Source of the DNA: Ruminococcus sp.
GTDB lineage: Bacteria > Bacillota > Clostridia > Oscillospirales > Acutalibacteraceae
Assembly (NCBI GenBank): GCA_017404145.1
Contig: JAFRCW010000033.1
Span: forward strand, 1 to 38,149
Reading direction: 5' to 3'
DNA length: 38,149 nucleotides
Each line of letters opens with the position of its first letter. Position 1 is the first letter of the stretch. The notes beneath the pieces were generated by a model. The model searched no databases. It had not been told where the DNA came from and was given only the letters and a program-made list of their open reading frames with translations. Shown here one piece after another: positions 33,313 to 38,149 of the stretch. The translations under genes and the position numbers were made by a program.

Positions 33313-36300
33313 ATGTCATTTACACACCTGCATCTGCACACTCAGTATAGCCTGCTTGACGGAGCTTGCCGTATCGGCGAGCTGATTTCCTACGCAAAAA
33401 GCATAGGACAAACGTCGCTTGCAATCACTGACCACGGCGTGATGTACGGTGTGATTGATTTTTATAGGGAATGTAAAAAGCAGGGGATCCATCCCGTGAT
33501 CGGATGTGAAGTCTATGTCGCGCCGCGTTCCCGCTTTGATAAGATCTATGAGCTGGACAAAGAATACTGCCATATGGTTCTCCTGTGTGAGAACGATCAA
33601 GGTTATCAAAATCTTGTCAAGCTTGTTTCTTTAGGTTTTACCGAAGGCTTTTATTCCAAGCCGCGAATTGATGATGAGCTGCTCGAGAAGTATCATGAGG
33701 GCTTGATCTGCCTTTCCGCCTGCTTATCCGGTGAGATTCCAAAGAAGCTTTTAGCCGGAGATGACAGCGGCGCGCTGAAAAAAGCGAAATATTATCAAAG
33801 TGTTTTCGGGAAAGAGAACTTTTTTATCGAGATACAGGATCACGGCATTGAAGAACAGAAGCGGATTCTCCCTGATTTGGTAAAGATCAGCCGTGAGATC
33901 GGCGCACCGCTTGTCGCGACCAACGACTGCCACTATATCCGCAAAGAGGACAGCGAGATGCATTCTGTCCTGCTGTGCATCCAGACGAACCATACGCTGA
34001 GCGATAAGGATAAAGCGGGATTTCCCTCAGAGGAGTTTTATGTGAAGAGCGAGGAAGAAATGCGCGCTCTTTTCAGAGAATACCCGGAAGCGGTCGAGAA
34101 CACGCAGATAATTGCCGATAGATGTCATGTGGAGATCGAATTCGGCGTTCGCAAGCTGCCTGATTTTAAAACTCCCAACAACGAAGATCATTATGATTTC
34201 TTCCGCCGTAAATGCTACGACGGCTTAACAATGAAATATGGGGAATCTCCCGATAAAGAGATCATCGATAGACTGGAATATGAGCTGTCCGTGATCCGTA
34301 AGATGGGCTTTGTCGATTACTTTTTGATCGTCGCGGATTTTATCGCTTACGCTAAGTCCAAGGATATCCCCGTCGGTCCCGGCAGAGGTTCCGGCGCCGG
34401 TTCTCTGTGCGCTTACTCTATCGGGATCACCGGTATCGATCCGATCCGATACAATCTGCTTTTCGAGAGATTTCTCAACCCCGAGAGAGTCTCGATGCCT
34501 GATTTTGACGTTGATTTTTGCACCGAGCGCAGGGGAGAGGTCATCGACTATGTGACGAGAAAGTACACACCCGAACACGTCGCTCAGATTGCGGCGTTCG
34601 GTACCTTTCAGCCCAAGGCGGCGGTACGCGACGTCGGCAGAGTTTTAGATATTCCTTACGCTTCTGTGGATAAAGTGGCAAAGCTGATTCCGTTTTCACT
34701 CGGGATCACCATCGATAAGGCGCTGGAGCTTTCCGCTGATCTGAAAAAGCTGTATACCGCAGATGATACGGTTCGCCGTTTGATCGATCTGGCGAAAAAG
34801 ATCGAAGGTATGCCGCGGCATATCACCGTTCACGCCGCCGGCGTTGTGATCACTGACAGAGCGGTATCCGACTATGTCCCGCTGACCAAGTGCGACGATG
34901 CGGTATTGACCCAGTATACGATGACCACATTGGAAGAGCTGGGACTTTTAAAGATGGACTTCCTCGGACTTCGCAACCTCACTGTGATCCACGAAGCCGA
35001 GAAACTGATCCGCAAGCGCGAGCCGGATTTTTCGATTGAAAATATCGACTGCCGCGACAAGGCGACCTATGAGATGATCTCCTCGGGAGAGACAGAGGGC
35101 GTGTTCCAGATGGAGTCGAACGGGATGAAGAATGTGCTCGTTCAGGTCAAGCCGAGAGAGCTCGAGGATATTATCGCGGTGATATCGCTTTACCGTCCCG
35201 GTCCGATGGATTCCATCCCGCAGTATATCAATAACCGCAGCCATCCCGACCGGATACGTTATGAACATCCTTTATTGGAACCGATCTTATCCGTCACCAA
35301 CGGCTGCATCGTCTATCAGGAGCAGGTGATGCAGATCGCGCGCTCCTTGGCGGGTTATTCTCTCGGCAGAGCGGACATCCTGCGCCGTGCGATGAGCAAG
35401 AAGAAGCACGCTGTGATGGAGAAAGAGCGTGAGATTTTCATTCACGGTCTTGTCCGTGACGACGGCACCGTAGAGGTCGACGGCTGTCTGAGAAGAGGCG
35501 TTGATGAGCAGACCGCTAAATCGATATTTTCTCAGATGGAGACTTTCGCTTCCTACGCCTTCAACAAGTCTCACGCCGCGGCATATTCCGCCGTGACCTA
35601 CCGTACCGCATATCTGAAATGCCATTATAAAAGAGAGTATATGGCGGCTTTGCTGTCCTCCGTGATCGATAACCAGAACAAGACCGCCTCTTATATCGGC
35701 GAGTGCAAACGAATGAACATCGCCGTAATGCCGCCCTCAGTCAACGAGAGCGAAAGCCGTTTTACCGTATCCTCCGGCAACATCCGTTTCGGACTGTCCG
35801 CGGTGAAGAACTTAGGCGTGCATTTTATCGATGAGATCATTACCGAGCGGCTGAGAGGAAACTATATCTCGTTATATGATTTTGCCAAGCGTCTCAACGG
35901 CAGAGGATTGAATCAGAAGAGTTTGGAAGCGCTGATCAAGTGCGGCGCGCTGGATCATCTCGGCTCAACCCGCCGTACGATGCTTTCTGCTATCCCCGCA
36001 TTACTCTCCGATTTGGAATATCAGAGAAAGAAAGGCGCAGCGGGGCAGATCTCTCTCTTTGATATGGGCGCCGATAATGCCGAAGAGCCTCCTTTTATGA
36101 CCAGAGAAATGCCGGAGTTCGATTTGATGGAGCGGCTTTCTCAGGAGAAAGAGATGACCGGAATGTATTTGAGCGGACATCCGATCGACAGCTACCGTCC
36201 TTACGCCGAGAGCATCCGCGCCGACTTTATCGGAAAAATTGTTGATGAGAACACATCTTATCGGGATCGTCAGTCTGTCCGTCTGATCTGTTCCGTGACC

Positions 36301-36816
36301 AATAACAAGAGTCAGCTGACCAAGTCCAATAAGATGATGGCGTTCGTCAGTATCGAGGACAGAACCGGCAGTATGGAAATGATCGTGTTTCCCGATGTAC
36401 TGTCACAGTGTCATTCCTCGCTTTATGTCGGAGCGGTCCTCAGGGTGGAGGGAACCCTTTCCTTCAAGGAGGAAGAAGAGCCTAAGCTGATTGCCAATCA
36501 AGTTTTCCTGCTGCCTCCTGCGGAAGAGTTATTGAAGGCTTCTGATGAATCCGGTCAAGGGAAGAAGCCGGTGAATGAAATCATTTCCGGAAAAGAGCAA
36601 ACGCTTTATCTCAGGCTTCCCGATCTGGACTGTGAAAAATACCGTAAAGCGAAGAATCTGCTGGAGATTTTCCACGGAAATACCAGAGTGATCTTTTATC
36701 TTACCGAGACCAAGAAGCAGGTGCTTGCGCCCTCATCTTTGTGGGCAAAGCTTAATAATACCCTTCTCGATGAATTGTGTTACCAACTTGGAGAAGAAAA
36801 TGTCGTCCTCAAATAA
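33313..36816 (+). CDS. dnaE: DNA polymerase III subunit alpha DnaE
   Basis: Replicative polymerase subunit, 1167 aa. It opens with a PHP domain (HLHLHTQYSLLDGA, AITDHGVMYGV), then the Pol beta-like core with GPGRGSGAGSL, catalytic D399 and D401 in MPDFDVDFC, and D549 in KMDFLGL, then tandem HhH and an OB-fold (about 990-1080) with a short tail. In Firmicutes this DnaE (DnaE3/1 type) works with PolC; polC is not in this window. GAGG lies upstream of ATG. It is probably cotranscribed with xseA; pfkA has its own promoter. Confidence 0.96.
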   Translation: MSFTHLHLHTQYSLLDGACRIGELISYAKSIGQTSLAITDHGVMYGVIDFYRECKKQGIHPVIGCEVYVAPRSRFDKIYELDKEYCHMVLLCENDQGYQNLVKLVSLGFTEGFYSKPRIDDELLEKYHEGLICLSACLSGEIPKKLLAGDDSGALKKAKYYQSVFGKENFFIEIQDHGIEEQKRILPDLVKISREIGAPLVATNDCHYIRKEDSEMHSVLLCIQTNHTLSDKDKAGFPSEEFYVKSEEEMRALFREYPEAVENTQIIADRCHVEIEFGVRKLPDFKTPNNEDHYDFFRRKCYDGLTMKYGESPDKEIIDRLEYELSVIRKMGFVDYFLIVADFIAYAKSKDIPVGPGRGSGAGSLCAYSIGITGIDPIRYNLLFERFLNPERVSMPDFDVDFCTERRGEVIDYVTRKYTPEHVAQIAAFGTFQPKAAVRDVGRVLDIPYASVDKVAKLIPFSLGITIDKALELSADLKKLYTADDTVRRLIDLAKKIEGMPRHITVHAAGVVITDRAVSDYVPLTKCDDAVLTQYTMTTLEELGLLKMDFLGLRNLTVIHEAEKLIRKREPDFSIENIDCRDKATYEMISSGETEGVFQMESNGMKNVLVQVKPRELEDIIAVISLYRPGPMDSIPQYINNRSHPDRIRYEHPLLEPILSVTNGCIVYQEQVMQIARSLAGYSLGRADILRRAMSKKKHAVMEKEREIFIHGLVRDDGTVEVDGCLRRGVDEQTAKSIFSQMETFASYAFNKSHAAAYSAVTYRTAYLKCHYKREYMAALLSSVIDNQNKTASYIGECKRMNIAVMPPSVNESESRFTVSSGNIRFGLSAVKNLGVHFIDEIITERLRGNYISLYDFAKRLNGRGLNQKSLEALIKCGALDHLGSTRRTMLSAIPALLSDLEYQRKKGAAGQISLFDMGADNAEEPPFMTREMPEFDLMERLSQEKEMTGMYLSGHPIDSYRPYAESIRADFIGKIVDENTSYRDRQSVRLICSVTNNKSQLTKSNKMMAFVSIEDRTGSMEMIVFPDVLSQCHSSLYVGAVLRVEGTLSFKEEEEPKLIANQVFLLPPAEELLKASDESGQGKKPVNEIISGKEQTLYLRLPDLDCEKYRKAKNLLEIFHGNTRVIFYLTETKKQVLAPSSLWAKLNNTLLDELCYQLGEENVVLK

Positions 36817-36855
36817 AGATTTTTCGGAAATTTGTCGTTATTTTTGACAAAACAC

Positions 36856-36884
36856 TTGATTATTTGCAGTTGAACATTTATAAT
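36856..36884 (+). promoter_or_regulatory. pfkA promoter
   Basis: TTGATT (36856-36861), 17 bp, perfect TATAAT (36879-36884). AAAGGAGG (36900-36907) follows. Confidence 0.78.
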
Positions 36885-36915
36885 AAATGTATATATGCAA
36901 AAGGAGGATATCTTT

Positions 36916-37947
36916 ATGGCAGATAAAAAACCTATTGATGATAAAGTGAAGGGAAAGTCGATTGCGGTATTGACCAGCGGCGGTGATGCGCCCGGTATGA
37001 ACGCGGCTGTCAGAGCGGTCGTTCGCGCCGGTATCGGCAAGGGCTTCAAGATGATCGGCGTTTACAGAGGTTATAACGGCCTGTTAAACGGCGATGTAAA
37101 AGAACTTAAACTTCGTTCCGTTTCCGATATTATCGGCAGAGGCGGCACCATCCTGTATACCGCGCGTTCCGAAGAGTATAAAACACCCGAGGGCATCATG
37201 AAAGCCGCAGAATTCTGCCGCAGCCTCAATATTGTCGGTCTGGTTGTCATCGGCGGCGACGGTTCCTTCAGAGGCGCGAGAGCGCTGGCGGCTCAGGGAA
37301 TCCCCTGCGTCGGTATCCCCGGCACGATCGATAACGATATCGCTTGCACCGACTATACCGTCGGCTTTGATACTGCGATGAATACCGCTTTGGATATGAT
37401 CGACAGGATCAGAGATACCGCTCAGTCGCATGACCGCTGCTCTGTCATCGAAGTAATGGGCAGACACTGCGGAGATATCGCGCTCCAGACCGGTATTGCG
37501 GTCGGCGCTACCGCGATCATTGTTCCCGAGGTTCCTTATAACATCGAAGAAGATGTGATCGCCCGTATCTATGAGCAGAAGGCGACCGGCAAGAAGCACT
37601 TCATCGTTGTCGTCGCCGAGGGTGTCGGAAAGAAGGGCCACGGAAATATCGCCGACAGCCTTGCCAACTACATTGAAAAGAGAACCGGTATCGAGACCAG
37701 AGCGACTATTTTAGGTCACGTACAGCGCGGCGGTTGTCCTACTCTTCGCGACAGAGTTATGGCTACCGCTATGGGTGTTGCAGCGGTTGATATCCTTTAT
37801 GACAGCATTGATTCCAAGGAACAGGTTTCGCGCGTTGTCGCGTCCCGCGGCGGAAAGATCGTTGATTTCGATATTACCGAGGCGCTTGATATGCAGAATG
37901 ATTTTGACAAGCATCTTTATGATGTTGCGCTGCGCGTTTCTATCTGA
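36916..37947 (+). CDS. pfkA: ATP-dependent 6-phosphofructokinase
   Basis: Glycolytic enzyme that makes fructose 1,6-bisphosphate. The 343-aa protein has TSGGDAPGMNAAVRA, the phosphate loop IGGDGSFRGA (G113-G-D-G-S; the Gly after Asp points to ATP rather than pyrophosphate), catalytic PGTIDND with D139, and MGRHCGDIA. ATG 36916 is chosen, eight bases after AAAGGAGG; an in-frame ATG at 36895 precedes that site. It has its own promoter and a terminator. dnaE followed by pfkA is common in clostridia. Confidence 0.95.
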   Translation: MADKKPIDDKVKGKSIAVLTSGGDAPGMNAAVRAVVRAGIGKGFKMIGVYRGYNGLLNGDVKELKLRSVSDIIGRGGTILYTARSEEYKTPEGIMKAAEFCRSLNIVGLVVIGGDGSFRGARALAAQGIPCVGIPGTIDNDIACTDYTVGFDTAMNTALDMIDRIRDTAQSHDRCSVIEVMGRHCGDIALQTGIAVGATAIIVPEVPYNIEEDVIARIYEQKATGKKHFIVVVAEGVGKKGHGNIADSLANYIEKRTGIETRATILGHVQRGGCPTLRDRVMATAMGVAAVDILYDSIDSKEQVSRVVASRGGKIVDFDITEALDMQNDFDKHLYDVALRVSI

Positions 37948-37968
37948 CGGCGATTTGATGAGATAATT

Positions 37969-38005
37969 ATGGGAACCGAACGTTTTAGTTCGGCTCCCAT
38001 TTTAG
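37969..38005 (+). terminator. Intrinsic terminator after pfkA
   Basis: ATGGGA-A-CCGAAC pairs with GTTCGG-C-TCCCAT around a 6-nt loop, followed by TTTTAG. A second GAACCGAAC copy lies at 38021-38029. Confidence 0.85.
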
Positions 38006-38040
38006 TAGTATAGTTTAAGAGAACCGAACCCCAATAGCCC

Positions 38041-38135
38041 ATAATCAGTGAATTTTGTGCTTTTGTGGCTTGTCATCCTTGATAGGCGCCAGCCTATCTG
38101 CGGACTCCGCACCTCAAAATCCCTAAAATTCATCA
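38041..38135. repeat. Stem-rich intergenic element at right edge
   Basis: Nested perfect inverted repeats: outer TGAATTTT (38049-38056) with AAAATTCA (38125-38132); inner GATAGGC-GCCA-GCCTATC (38081-38098); and TGCGGA-C-TCCGCA (38099-38111). Both strands are free of stops over much of it, but no ribosome binding site or known protein is seen. It may be a dispersed repeat or structured RNA; the window ends just after it. Confidence 0.5.
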
Positions 38136-38149
38136 GATACTGGGTGCGA

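Noticed and set aside
36844..36849. Consensus TTGACA as pfkA -35 box
   Set aside because: It is 29 bp from TATAAT and has no -10 match at 16-18 bp; TTGATT at 36856 has exact 17-bp spacing.

Overview
The window looks like chromosomal core DNA from a spore-forming, anaerobic Clostridia-type bacterium, most likely near Ruminococcaceae/Oscillospiraceae. This rests on a complete spoIIIAA-AH sporulation operon, an IspH-S1 ribosomal protein fusion, an rsmB-rlmN-prpC-prkC-rsgA cluster of the Firmicutes type, and roughly balanced base composition with strong AAAGGAGG ribosome binding sites. No phage, insertion sequence, CRISPR array or resistance gene is visible. Almost all genes point to the right. 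The exceptions are an XRE regulator near 12 kb and a type I pullulanase near 29 kb.

Layout. 0-7 kb: membrane zinc metallopeptidase, then rsmB, rlmN, prpC, prkC and rsgA, tightly packed or overlapping, joining ribosome modification and assembly to Ser/Thr phosphorylation; a tRNA-Ala(GGC) follows. 7-9.7 kb: a three-domain protein (STAS, APH-like kinase, HATPase) followed by a PHP-domain phosphoesterase. 9.8-12.9 kb: a zinc-ribbon PASTA pseudokinase, a convergent XRE regulator and a divergent histidine phosphatase. 13-18.6 kb: RpiR-type regulator, HI0933/YhiN flavoprotein, cmk, plsC and the ispH-rpsA fusion. 18.7-22.7 kb: DUF436 protein, HD-domain protein, ligA and a secreted or anchored hypothetical protein. 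22.7-27.3 kb: spoIIIAA-AH, the mother-cell part of the engulfment channel. 27.4-30.4 kb: a Bax-inhibitor-like membrane protein and convergent pulA. 30.6-38 kb: nusB, a TsaD-like protein, xseA, dnaE and pfkA.

Operon boundaries are clear: several intrinsic terminators and good promoter matches lie in the gaps. Short intergenic gaps repeatedly carry tandem arrays of 7-bp units whose sequence differs from place to place, sometimes beside hairpins or a dispersed-repeat-like palindrome.

Most notable: (1) the STAS/APH/HATPase fusion, which seems to hold a partner-switching module in one chain; (2) a PASTA-domain pseudokinase that has lost its catalytic residues and gained a zinc ribbon, in the same genome segment as a normal PrkC; (3) a strong in-frame Shine-Dalgarno and ATG at the IspH/S1 junction that could make free S1; (4) the heptamer arrays; (5) a stem-rich element at the right edge. 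Family assignments come from motif recognition by eye; no database search was run.
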